Program-made: the position numbers and the translations under genes
Shown here: piece by piece, positions 1-6,122 of the stretch
Position numbering within the stretch: the stretch's first letter is position 1
Layout: each line of letters opens with the position of its first letter
Notes under the pieces: generated by a model
The model's input: only the letters and a program-made list of their open reading frames with translations
What the model was told of the DNA's origin: nothing
Databases searched by the model: none
Assembly (NCBI GenBank): GCA_015494505.1
Contig: WGBB01000199.1
Coordinates: 1 to 6,412 of the forward strand
Length of the DNA: 6,412 bases
Origin: Nitratiruptor sp.
GTDB taxonomy: Bacteria > Campylobacterota > Campylobacteria > Campylobacterales > Nitratiruptoraceae
Direction: 5' to 3'

Positions 1-553
1 CGTCTTTGATGGTTTTCTTGCCGGCACGGATGATATCGCCGTTTGGCAGCACCGCGCGCAGCGCCATAACATAATCTTTCGTGATGCCGTATTTGGCCGC
101 GCGCATCCCGCCGGCGTTTTCGGCGACATTTCCGCCGATGGTGGAGTAGTCCTGGCTGGCTGGGTCTGGTGGATAGAAGAGTCCCAGCTTTTCCACTTCG
201 CGCTGTAGCTCTTTGTTGATGACGCCGGGTTGCACTACGGCTACCATATTTTTGGTGTCGATCTCGAGGATCTTGTTCATATGCTTTTCCACAGCCAGCA
301 CCACGCCGCCGCTTACAGGCAGCGCACCGCCCGTAAAGCCGCTGCCGGCACCTCTGGGGACCACCGGGATTTTGTGCTCGTTGCAGTATCTTAGCACCGC
401 ACTCACGTCGGCTTCATCGCGCGGAAAGACCACGAGATCGGGCTCGAAATGCTCACGCGTCGCGTCATACGAGTAGGCGAGCCTGTGTGCACGGTCTGCT
501 TTGACGTTTTCAGCTCCTACGATCTTTTGGAGTGCTTGTATGTGCTTTTGCAT
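1..553 (-). CDS. glcD: FAD-linked oxidase, GlcD family (3' end cut by window edge)
   Basis: This is the N-terminal part (184 residues) of a GlcD/D-lactate dehydrogenase-type flavoprotein; full-length relatives have roughly 460 residues, so over half lies beyond position 1. The family oxidises 2-hydroxy acids such as glycolate or D-lactate and passes electrons towards the quinone pool; the exact substrate cannot be told here. The FAD-binding PCMH-type fold is clear: VVFPRDEADV near residues 41-50, the FAD pyrophosphate loop PRGAGSGFTGGALP at 66-79, then PPDPAS at 128-133 and TIGGNVAENAGG at 138-149. Two adjacent ATG codons (556-554 and 553-551) could start it. I chose the second because the GGAG motif lies 5 nt before it and only 2 nt before the first. 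The start shares one base with the stop of the upstream PgbA-like gene (TGATG), so translation is probably coupled. H. pylori HP0509 has the same neighbour, from memory. Confidence 0.88.
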   Translation of the reverse strand, partial: MQKHIQALQKIVGAENVKADRAHRLAYSYDATREHFEPDLVVFPRDEADVSAVLRYCNEHKIPVVPRGAGSGFTGGALPVSGGVVLAVEKHMNKILEIDTKNMVAVVQPGVINKELQREVEKLGLFYPPDPASQDYSTIGGNVAENAGGMRAAKYGITKDYVMALRAVLPNGDIIRAGKKTIKD

Positions 554-1230
554 CATCGCTCCAGTTTTTTGTAGTAGTCGAAAAAGTTATACTCGTCGCT
601 GGAGAAAAAATCAAAAAGCGATCCGGGAATGCGGCGAAATCGGTTGTAGAATGGCAGTTTCGTCTCTTTTCCGCTTGTACCAACTTCCAAAGACCCCACT
701 TTTTTGAAGCTGTAGCAGTCCACTATGTCGGTGCCGCTTCTTTGGGCGATGTAGAGTTTGGCCAGGGCGTAGCGGTTGCAAAAATCTTTGAAATCTTCGC
801 GCTCAGGTCTCTTGTGGCCCCGTTTTGCCAGCTCTGCGGCGAAGAGGTCCGGGTGCAGCAGCTTCTCTGAAGCTTGCGCGGCAATAGATTGATAGGTCTG
901 TAGATTGGGTGCGATAATGAGTGCGCGGTCGTAGAGATAACCCAAAATCACCTTGTCACCCTTTTGGGGTTTTGTCAGAGGCTTTGGCAACGCATCTTGG
1001 GCCAGGGCGTCAAAGACTTCGAAGCGGATGGTATCGGGTGCCATGAGGATAGCGCGCGCCACGATGGTGCGATGCTTATCGTCGTAGCTGTGTACCACGA
1101 TGCCGCTGGTGCCCACAGGAAGTGTCACATTTTCGATTTTGGCGCTCTTGCCGTCGGTGCTTATGATGTGTGAAGTTGAGGCTGCAAAAAGCACGAGAGG
1201 TAGCCAAAGAAGTAGGAAAAGTCGTCTCAA
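553..1230 (-). CDS. Exported PgbA-like protein, N-terminal domain only
   Basis: The 225-residue product starts with a clear signal peptide: two arginines, then a leucine-rich core at residues 4-15 and a likely cleavage after LFAAS near residue 18. It should therefore be exported to the periplasm or cell surface. The segment PVGTSGIVVHSYDDKHRTIV (38-57) and the rest of the mature part resemble, as I remember it, the N-terminal domain of H. pylori plasminogen-binding protein PgbA (HP0508); this is pattern memory plus shared gene order, not a search. HP0508 is about 450 residues, with a lysine-rich C-terminal half. That half is absent here and the chain ends in KKLER, without a C-terminal lysine, so plasminogen binding is unlikely. 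Two cysteines (151 and 172) could form a disulfide. The start is TTG, supported by a strong AAGGAG motif 7 nt upstream; no ATG near the signal peptide competes. It forms an operon with glcD and diverges from the Csd3-like gene. The native role is unknown. Confidence 0.75.
   Translation of the reverse strand: MRRLFLLLWLPLVLFAASTSHIISTDGKSAKIENVTLPVGTSGIVVHSYDDKHRTIVARAILMAPDTIRFEVFDALAQDALPKPLTKPQKGDKVILGYLYDRALIIAPNLQTYQSIAAQASEKLLHPDLFAAELAKRGHKRPEREDFKDFCNRYALAKLYIAQRSGTDIVDCYSFKKVGSLEVGTSGKETKLPFYNRFRRIPGSLFDFFSSDEYNFFDYYKKLER
559..562 (-). promoter_or_regulatory. Ribosome binding site deciding the glcD start
   Basis: On the minus strand GGAG precedes CGATGATG. Spacing is 2 nt to the first ATG (556-554) and 5 nt to the second (553-551), favouring the second. 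The site lies inside the last codons of the PgbA-like gene, as expected for coupled translation. Confidence 0.6.
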
Positions 1231-1237
1231 ATCGAGG

Positions 1238-1243
1238 CTCCTT
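1238..1243 (-). promoter_or_regulatory. Strong ribosome binding site for a TTG start
   Basis: AAGGAG on the minus strand sits 7 nt upstream of TTG at 1230-1228. No ATG follows at a usable distance, so this site fixes the rare TTG start of the PgbA-like gene. Confidence 0.8.
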
Positions 1244-1260
1244 GTTTAAAAATTTGTATT

Positions 1261-1269
1261 ATCATACCA
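1261..1269 (-). promoter_or_regulatory. Extended -10 promoter for the PgbA-like/glcD operon
   Basis: The minus strand reads TGGTATGAT: a TG dinucleotide, one spacer base, and a hexamer matching TATAAT at 5 of 6 positions. Initiation about 7 nt downstream, near 1254, would leave a leader of some 24 nt carrying the AAGGAG site. I see no convincing -35 hexamer, which is common for the main sigma factor of Campylobacterota. The overlapping GATAAT (1263-1258) is an alternative hexamer. Confidence 0.55.
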
Positions 1270-1304
1270 AAGATTTCGTAAGAGCACTATTTTTGCTACC
1301 AAAG
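1265..1304. repeat. 8-bp direct repeat TACCAAAG in the divergent control region
   Basis: TACCAAAG occurs exactly at 1265-1272 and again at 1297-1304. The start-to-start distance of 32 bp is about three turns of B-DNA, so both copies would face the same side of the helix. The left copy overlaps the extended -10 element of the leftward promoter. The repeat is seen directly; a role as operator for a regulator is inference. Confidence 0.5.
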
Positions 1305-1306
1305 TC

Positions 1307-1320
1307 GCTTAGTTTTAAGC
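1307..1320. repeat. Short palindrome GCTTA-GTTT-TAAGC upstream of csd3
   Basis: Perfect 5-bp inverted arms flank a 4-nt centre. It lies just upstream of the possible rightward -10 element, where an operator or part of an AT-rich -35 region would sit. Arms this short can arise by chance. Confidence 0.35.
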
Positions 1321-1330
1321 CATTTTAGTG

Positions 1331-1336
1331 TACTAT
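1331..1336 (+). promoter_or_regulatory. Possible -10 element for the csd3-mgtE-nudix operon
   Basis: TACTAT matches TATAAT at four positions, including the important second A and final T, and sits in an AT-rich stretch. Initiation near 1343 would give a leader of about 24 nt before ATG 1367. No clear -35 is seen, though TTTTAAG upstream (1313-1319) recalls the AT-rich -35 region of Campylobacter promoters. Weak, but the 97-bp gap between 1230 and the earliest possible csd3 start should contain this promoter. Confidence 0.35.
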
Positions 1337-1356
1337 TTTTCTTTTAAACCACCGGT

Positions 1357-1360
1357 GAGG
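1357..1360 (+). promoter_or_regulatory. Ribosome binding site deciding the csd3 start
   Basis: GAGG lies 6 nt before ATG 1367. The upstream in-frame GTG codons at 1328 and 1355 have no such motif, and only the ATG start places the hydrophobic signal core directly at the N-terminus. Confidence 0.6.
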
Positions 1361-1366
1361 CTGCAG

Positions 1367-2545
1367 ATGCGAGGAGTCATTGTAATTTTTCTTTTAGCAT
1401 TCTATGCTTTTGCAAACACCATAACGTACGAGCGATGGCCCAAGGGTGAGACGCTGCTATCGTTTTTGTCGCGCAACGGGATAGATGCAAGTCTCTACTA
1501 CCAGCTCGACGGTGAGGAAAAAGAGCTGGCCAGTGAAATACGAGCCGGCATCAAATATATCGAAAACCGCGATGAAGAGGGGAAACTGGCGCAAGCGCTC
1601 ATCCCTATCAACGAAGAGTTGCAGCTGCACCTTTTTACAAAACACGGTCGTTATGTATTGGAGCTTTCGCCCATCAATTATCAGCTTTTTGAAGATGCTT
1701 TCGGGCTAGTGCTCGCAGGCAGCCCCTATGTGCAGATACAAAAGGCGACGAATAATGTCCGCCTCGCCCACGCATTCGTGCGCGCTTTTAAGCATAGCGT
1801 CGACTTTACGCGTGTGCACAAAGGTGACCGCATCGCTGTAGTCTATAAACAAAAGGTGCGCTTGGGAGATTACTTCGGGATGCCCGACATCAAAGCGGCT
1901 GCAGTGCAGATAGGACGCACGAAGCGCTACGTTTTTGAGTTTAACGAGCGTTACTTTGACGAAAAGGGGCGGGAATTAGAGAAATTTATGCTCATTCGCC
2001 CCATCCCGGGAGCGCGCATCACGTCGCGGTTTACGCGCAAACGATGGCATCCCATTTTGCATCGCTACCGTGCGCATCTGGGCGTGGATTTCGGTGCCAG
2101 ACGCGGTACACCCATCCGTGCCGCAGGTAACGGTCGCATCACCTTTTGCGGTCGCAAAGGGGGATACGGCAACGTCATCATCATCAACCACGGTGGCGGG
2201 TATAAGACGCTCTATGCGCATATGGCACACTTTCGACGAGGGATGCATCGCGGCAAATATGTCAAGCAGGGACAGGTCATCGGCTATGTGGGCAGTACGG
2301 GTCTTAGCACCGGGCCGCATCTGCATTTCGGTCTCTATCGCGGTAATCGCGCCATCAACCCGCTGCGGGTAGTGCATATCGCCAAGAGTCGCCTCAGCGG
2401 TAAGAAACTGCGCCTCTTTCGTGCACAGGTGAAGCGCTACAAAGCCCAGCTCGACAAGCTTTTGCGACACCCCAAAGAGCCGCTCAAAATCGAGCCGGTA
2501 CAAAAGAGTTATTGCAAGCAAGGAGGGGAGAATGCAAAAGGATGA
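1367..2545 (+). CDS. csd3: Csd3-type M23/LytM peptidoglycan peptidase
   Basis: The 392-residue product is a zinc metallopeptidase expected to cleave D,D cross-links and/or stem peptides of peptidoglycan in the periplasm. The H. pylori counterpart Csd3/HdpA (HP0506, 403 residues) is a D,D-endopeptidase and carboxypeptidase needed for helical shape. A signal peptide covers residues 1-16 (hydrophobic core VIVIFLLAFYAFA). Two N-terminal accessory regions (about 20-205) precede the LytM domain (about 206-335). All LytM residues are present: H237 and D241 in HLGVD, H285 in LYAHM, and H318 and H320 in GPHLHFG; H237, D241 and H320 should bind zinc. A basic tail (340-392) follows. In the known Csd3 structure a glutamate of the first domain blocks the zinc site; the acidic stretch around residues 50-57 is a possible equivalent, which is inference. 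ATG 1367 is preferred over GTG 1328 because of its ribosome site and signal peptide. The gene heads an operon and overlaps mgtE by 14 nt. Confidence 0.85.
   Translation: MRGVIVIFLLAFYAFANTITYERWPKGETLLSFLSRNGIDASLYYQLDGEEKELASEIRAGIKYIENRDEEGKLAQALIPINEELQLHLFTKHGRYVLELSPINYQLFEDAFGLVLAGSPYVQIQKATNNVRLAHAFVRAFKHSVDFTRVHKGDRIAVVYKQKVRLGDYFGMPDIKAAAVQIGRTKRYVFEFNERYFDEKGRELEKFMLIRPIPGARITSRFTRKRWHPILHRYRAHLGVDFGARRGTPIRAAGNGRITFCGRKGGYGNVIIINHGGGYKTLYAHMAHFRRGMHRGKYVKQGQVIGYVGSTGLSTGPHLHFGLYRGNRAINPLRVVHIAKSRLSGKKLRLFRAQVKRYKAQLDKLLRHPKEPLKIEPVQKSYCKQGGENAKG
2522..2526 (+). promoter_or_regulatory. Strong ribosome binding site for mgtE inside the csd3 3' end
   Basis: GGAGG lies 5 nt before ATG 2532, within the final codons of the peptidase gene. 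It should give mgtE its own efficient initiation in addition to any coupling through the 14-nt overlap. Confidence 0.75.
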
Positions 2546-3899
2546 GCTGTTAAAAATACGCCACGTCCTCGAAGCGGAGCTAGCAAGCGGTGAAATCACG
2601 CTCCACCCATCGGAAATAGCCGCCTATTTAAAATATCTCTATAGCCAAGATAGAGACGATTTCTATGCACTGCTCAAGCGCCTTCCCGAAGAGGTGTTGG
2701 GTGAGGTGCTTTTGGAGTTGCCCGAATCGATAAAAGACGATGCCATCGAGCACCTATCGGCCAAGAAGCTCGCCCAGGCCATCGACGAGCTCGATAGCGA
2801 TGATGCGGCGGATTTGGTCAAGGATATCGAGGATGTGGATGAAGCGCTGGAGCAGCGCGTTATGGAGCGCCTCGAAGATATCGATAAAGATTACAAGGAA
2901 CAGATTGAAACTCTAAGCTCCTACGATGAATCCACTGCCGGGGCATATATGCAAACGGAGGTCTTCAAGGCCTATGAGGATGAGAAAATTGAGGAGGCGA
3001 TCGAGCGCCTCAGACGTCTCAAGGCCGAAGGGGAGCTTTCCAATGTCCATCAGGTCTATGTGGTGGACCGTGATGATCATCTTAAAGCCATCATCCCCCT
3101 CGAAGACCTCATTCTCTACGACTTTCGCACCAAAATCGCCGAGATTATCGGCGATAAACGCTATGAGCCTATCGCCGTGCGTGTGGATGAGCCGATAGCG
3201 GATGTGATCAAGAAATTTGAAGATTATGACCTTGCCGTGGTGGCCGTGGTGGACGATGAAGGTAGGCTTCTTGGTCGTATCACCTCCGACGATATCATCG
3301 ATCTTGTGGAAGAGCAAGCCACCGAACAGATCTACAACCTCGCAGGTGTGGAAGATGAAGTGGAAGAAGAGGGCGATATCAAGGAGGTGACAAAAAAGCG
3401 TGCCTGGTGGCTGCTCATCAATCTCGGTACGGCGATTTTGGCCTCTTTCGTGATCGGGCTTTTTGATGAGACGATCCAAAAGTACGTAGCACTGGCGGTT
3501 TTGATGCCGATCGTCGCTTCGATGGGCGGCAATGCCGGCACACAGACGCTGACAGTCGTGGTGCGCAAACTGGCTCTAGGCGAGATAGACTGGCAAAACG
3601 CCAAGCGTGCGCTCTTGCAAGAGACGCTCATTTCGCTGCTCAACGGCCTCATCTTTGCGGTGGTGATGGGCGCGATAGCCTGGATATGGTTCGATGATAG
3701 GATGCTTGGTGTGGTGATAGCCCTCGCGATGGTGATCAATCTCTTGGCGGCCGGGTTTTTCGGTGCTATCATCCCGCTCTTTCTCAAGCGCATCGGCCAA
3801 GACCCTGCAGTGGGAAGCAGCGTGCTGCTGACCACCGTGACGGACGTGGTGGGCTTTTTCGCCTTTTTAGGACTAGCAAAAGTGATGCTGGTGCACTGA
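2532..3899 (+). CDS. mgtE: MgtE magnesium channel/transporter
   Basis: The 455-residue product has the full MgtE layout and forms a homodimeric, Mg2+-gated inner-membrane channel. An acidic helical N domain (about 15-130, including ELDSDDAADLV at 86-96) is followed by two CBS domains (about 135-195 and 200-260), a charged connecting helix (260-290) and five membrane segments. These lie roughly at 291-311, 318-345, 360-387, 391-417 and 427-454. Family signatures are MPIVASMGGNAGTQ (325-338) and GQDPAVGSSVLLTTVTD (422-438). D438 matches the pore aspartate (Asp432) of Thermus thermophilus MgtE that sets Mg2+ selectivity. The acidic N and CBS residues are expected to bind cytosolic Mg2+ and close the pore when Mg2+ is plentiful. 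Length is normal and nothing essential is missing. The start overlaps the end of the peptidase gene and the stop is 1 nt before the Nudix gene. Co2+ or Ni2+ may also pass, as in other members. Confidence 0.95.
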   Translation: MQKDELLKIRHVLEAELASGEITLHPSEIAAYLKYLYSQDRDDFYALLKRLPEEVLGEVLLELPESIKDDAIEHLSAKKLAQAIDELDSDDAADLVKDIEDVDEALEQRVMERLEDIDKDYKEQIETLSSYDESTAGAYMQTEVFKAYEDEKIEEAIERLRRLKAEGELSNVHQVYVVDRDDHLKAIIPLEDLILYDFRTKIAEIIGDKRYEPIAVRVDEPIADVIKKFEDYDLAVVAVVDDEGRLLGRITSDDIIDLVEEQATEQIYNLAGVEDEVEEEGDIKEVTKKRAWWLLINLGTAILASFVIGLFDETIQKYVALAVLMPIVASMGGNAGTQTLTVVVRKLALGEIDWQNAKRALLQETLISLLNGLIFAVVMGAIAWIWFDDRMLGVVIALAMVINLLAAGFFGAIIPLFLKRIGQDPAVGSSVLLTTVTDVVGFFAFLGLAKVMLVH

Positions 3900-3900
3900 G

Positions 3901-4443
3901 ATGATCAAACGCATCGAAAATCTTCAAAACCCTCGATTCATCGAGCCGGTGCGCATCGTCTACGAGCGCGACGGCAAGGAGCTGAGCTGGGAAGCGGTGC
4001 GTGCCCACGACAGCGTGGCGGTGCTTTTGTACGACCCTACGAAGCGAAGCTTCGTGCTGGTCAAGCAGTTTCGTCCGGCACTTTATATGCAGCAAGGATT
4101 AGCGTATAGCTATGAGCTATGCGCCGGTATCGTGGATAAAGAGAAGTCCCTCGAACAGATCGCCATCGAAGAGGTGGCAGAAGAGACCGGCTACAAGGTA
4201 GATGCCATCCAAAAAATCACCAGCTTCTACACCTCCGTGGGCTTTGCCGGCAGCCGCCAGACGCTCTACTATGCCGAGGTCTCAGAGCGTATCGGCAGCG
4301 GCGGCGGGATAGAGGATGAGAAGATAGAGGTGGTGTTCCTACCTATCGAAAAAGCGAGAGACTTCATGTTTGACGAGTCCAAGCCAAAGACCCCTGGACT
4401 CCTCTTTGCTTTTTGCTGGTGGTTCGAGCGGTTTAGTTATTAG
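3901..4443 (+). CDS. Nudix hydrolase resembling NUDT14 (nucleoside diphosphate sugar type)
   Basis: The 180-residue cytoplasmic protein should hydrolyse a nucleoside diphosphate linked to a sugar, such as UDP-glucose or ADP-ribose, using Mg2+. The Nudix box runs from G76 to Y98, with E91, E94 and E95 supplying metal ligands. Two canonical positions differ: the usual glutamate after G-x5 is K82 (E81 is one residue early), and the conserved arginine before the first ligand glutamate is E90. Sequence around the box recalls human NUDT14, a UDP-sugar pyrophosphatase: ELCAGIVDK (72-80), GFAGSRQTLYYAEV (114-127), GGGIEDEKIEVVFLP (134-148) and PKTPGLLF (162-169). It belongs broadly with the YffH/AdpP-type hydrolases. 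I see no good ribosome site; the start follows the mgtE stop by 1 nt, so translation is probably coupled. As last gene of the operon it shares transcription with Mg2+ uptake. Family is certain, substrate is not. Confidence 0.88.
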   Translation: MIKRIENLQNPRFIEPVRIVYERDGKELSWEAVRAHDSVAVLLYDPTKRSFVLVKQFRPALYMQQGLAYSYELCAGIVDKEKSLEQIAIEEVAEETGYKVDAIQKITSFYTSVGFAGSRQTLYYAEVSERIGSGGGIEDEKIEVVFLPIEKARDFMFDESKPKTPGLLFAFCWWFERFSY

Positions 4444-4445
4444 TA

Positions 4446-4469
4446 ATTGGTTTATTGGTATATTGGTTT
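4446..4469. repeat. Three tandem copies of an 8-bp unit (ATTGGTTT/ATTGGTAT)
   Basis: ATTGGTTT, ATTGGTAT and ATTGGTTT follow one another at 4446, 4454 and 4462. They fill the 24-nt gap between two convergent genes and run into the TAA stop of the hydrolase gene. A separate 9-bp sequence GGTTTAGTT occurs at 4430-4438 and 4465-4473, on either side. No clear terminator hairpin lies in the gap. Confidence 0.8.
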
Positions 4470-5334
4470 AGTTGTCACAATAGCGTTGCAGCAAGCATCC
4501 ATACGCATCGATACGCCTATCGCGAAGAAACGGCCAGATATCGCGCACGGCTTTGGTGCGCTCCGTATCTATGTCGTACATTAACACCTGTTCACTTTCG
4601 TTATCCGCTTGGGCGAGGATCTCTCCCTGGGGACCGCAGACGAAGGAGTTGCCCCAAAAGCGAATCCCATCGAGGCACCCCGTCGGGTCTTTTTCAAATC
4701 CCACACGATTGACGCTAAGTAGCGGCAGACCGTTGGCTATGGCGTGGCTGCGCTGGATGGTGATCCAGGCATCCAACTGGCGCTGCTTCTCATCTTCGGG
4801 GTCTGCGTCGAACCAGCCGATGGCCGTGGGGTAGATGAGCACTTCTGCGCCTTTTAGCGCCATAATCCTAGCAGCCTCTGGATACCACTGGTCCCAGCAC
4901 ACCAGCACGCCGAGCCTTCCCACGCTCGTCTCGATCGGCTCGAATCCCAAGTCTCCCGGTGTGAAGTAGAACTTTTCATAAAACCCGGGGTCATCCGGGA
5001 TGTGCATCTTGCGATATTTGCCGGCGATGCGGCCACGGTCGAAGACTACGGCGGTGTTGTGATAGAGCCCGGGAGCGCGCATCTCAAAAAGGCTCGCTAC
5101 TAGTACGATATCGTGCTTCTTGCTAACATCCTGCCAAAAAGTCACGTCATCCTCAAACTCTTTTGCATAATCGAAAAAGCGCGTATCTTCACACTGGCAA
5201 AAGTACTCTGTCTGGTGGAGCTCTTGAAGCACCACAAGCTGGGCATCCTCAGCCTTTTGGATGAGCTCGAGGGTACGCTTGATTGTGGCTTCTTTGGAGC
5301 CGTGATAGCGCTGCTGGATGAGGGCTACTTTCAT
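4468..5334 (-). CDS. aguB: Carbon-nitrogen hydrolase, probable N-carbamoylputrescine amidase
   Basis: The 288-residue protein is a nitrilase-superfamily amidase, length typical for AguB. AguB converts N-carbamoylputrescine to putrescine, CO2 and ammonia in the arginine-agmatine route to polyamines, in the cytosol. The catalytic triad is visible: E38 in QELHQTEYF, K109 in KYRKMHIPDD and C146 in VLVCWDQWYPEAAR. A second family glutamate is E121 in FYEKFYFTPGD. The blocks HIPDDPGFYEKFYFTPGD (111-128) and IYPTAIGW (167-174) match N-carbamoylputrescine amidases closely, more so than beta-ureidopropionases. The ATG at 5334 overlaps the stop of the permease gene by 4 nt (ATGA) and has AAGGA 5 nt upstream. 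Agmatine deiminase (aguA), the expected partner, is not in the window. Instead the gene follows a metal transporter, so it probably shares that operon's transcript. The stop codon lies inside the convergent 8-bp repeat. Confidence 0.85.
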   Translation of the reverse strand: MKVALIQQRYHGSKEATIKRTLELIQKAEDAQLVVLQELHQTEYFCQCEDTRFFDYAKEFEDDVTFWQDVSKKHDIVLVASLFEMRAPGLYHNTAVVFDRGRIAGKYRKMHIPDDPGFYEKFYFTPGDLGFEPIETSVGRLGVLVCWDQWYPEAARIMALKGAEVLIYPTAIGWFDADPEDEKQRQLDAWITIQRSHAIANGLPLLSVNRVGFEKDPTGCLDGIRFWGNSFVCGPQGEILAQADNESEQVLMYDIDTERTKAVRDIWPFLRDRRIDAYGCLLQRYCDN

Positions 5335-6122
5335 GAGCGTCCTTTGAGGAGGGATAGAAAAAAGAGCAGTGAAGCGACGAGGATGATGGCAGCGGTGGCC
5401 GAGATGTCGAGTTTGTATGCTGCCACAAGACCCGCTACCATCACCACAAAGGCCAGTACGCCGCTAAGAAGTATGGTCTGGCGAAAATCTCTCGCAAAGC
5501 GCTCTGCCACAAAGGGCGGCACGCTAAAAAGGGCGATGACGAGGATGAGACCGATGGAGCGGATGCTCATCACGATGGTAAGCGCCATGAGTAGCAGCAA
5601 GAGCGTGTGTAAAAATCCCACGTGCACTCCCCGTGCCAGCGCAAACTCCCTATCGTAGGCCATAGCCAAGAGATGGTGGTAGTAGCGCCAAATAAAAAGC
5701 AAGAGCAGCACATCGACCCCTGCCATATAGGCAAGGTCGCTATTTGGCACCAGCAAGATATCACCGAAAAGATAGGCCAAAAGGTCGCTTCTGTAGCCGG
5801 GAGTGAGGTCAATGAAGATGATGCCGATACTCATCCCAAGAGCCCAGAGCACGCCTATAGTGACATCGAGGTGCTTGGTATTGCGCAGTGTCAGATAGGC
5901 TAAAAGCGCTGCGAGCGCAAGGGCAAACGCCGTCGCTCCCAAAAGGATCGAGATGCCAAGATAGATGGCGATCCCCACACCGCCGTAGCTGCCGTGAGCG
6001 ATGGAGGCGGCGAGGTAGGTAGAGCGGTTAATGAGCATGAGGGGACCGATGATAGCGATAGCGACGCTAAGCAGCGCTGCAGCGATGAAAGAGTGGGAAA
6101 AGAGCGTGAGCATCTCACTCAT
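5331..6122 (-). CDS. znuB: Zn/Mn ABC transporter permease, ABC-3 family (ZnuB-like)
   Basis: The 263-residue integral membrane protein, with about eight hydrophobic segments, matches ZnuB-type permeases in length. It would form the dimeric channel that moves Zn2+ (or Mn2+) released by a periplasmic binding protein into the cytosol, driven by the adjacent ATPase. ABC-3 family landmarks are LAASIAHGSYGGVGIA (37-52), the loop LLAYLFGDILLV (114-125), YDREFALARGV (156-166), which probably contacts the ATPase, and the late helix IGLILVIALFSVPPF (190-204). I start it at ATG 6122, which has AAAGGG 7 nt upstream and overlaps the ATPase gene by 8 nt. A longer reading to 6209 would run antisense-free but entirely within the ATPase gene and lacks family resemblance. 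ATG 6113 is a weaker alternative. The binding protein gene (znuA) is not in view, so the choice between zinc and manganese rests on family habit. Confidence 0.85.
   Translation of the reverse strand: MSEMLTLFSHSFIAAALLSVAIAIIGPLMLINRSTYLAASIAHGSYGGVGIAIYLGISILLGATAFALALAALLAYLTLRNTKHLDVTIGVLWALGMSIGIIFIDLTPGYRSDLLAYLFGDILLVPNSDLAYMAGVDVLLLLFIWRYYHHLLAMAYDREFALARGVHVGFLHTLLLLLMALTIVMSIRSIGLILVIALFSVPPFVAERFARDFRQTILLSGVLAFVVMVAGLVAAYKLDISATAAIILVASLLFFLSLLKGRS

Noticed and set aside
213..870. Plus-strand open frames opposite glcD and the PgbA-like gene
   Set aside because: The minus strand encodes a flavoprotein FAD fold and a signal-peptide protein in a coupled pair; the plus frames have no support.
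1328..1366. GTG at 1328 as the csd3 start, adding 13 residues
   Set aside because: No ribosome site precedes it, it would overlap the likely promoter, and it pushes the signal peptide core away from the N-terminus.
1976..2599. Long antisense open frame (207 codons) opposite the csd3 end and mgtE start
   Set aside because: It opposes two well-supported genes, has no family resemblance and no ribosome site of note; long shadow frames are expected at this base composition.
2913..3835. Two antisense open frames (188 and 167 codons) opposite mgtE
   Set aside because: The sense frame encodes a complete MgtE with all signatures; the antisense products are low in recognisable motifs.
4381..4415. 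Imperfect hairpin AAGCCAAAGA with TCTTTGCTT followed by a few T, near the Nudix 3' end
   Set aside because: The stem is AT-rich, has a bulge and a 12-nt loop, and lies inside the coding region about 30 nt before the stop codon, so it is not a convincing terminator.
5113..5658. Plus-strand open frame of 181 codons across the amidase-permease junction
   Set aside because: It is antisense to two coupled genes with clear family motifs, and its product resembles nothing known to me.
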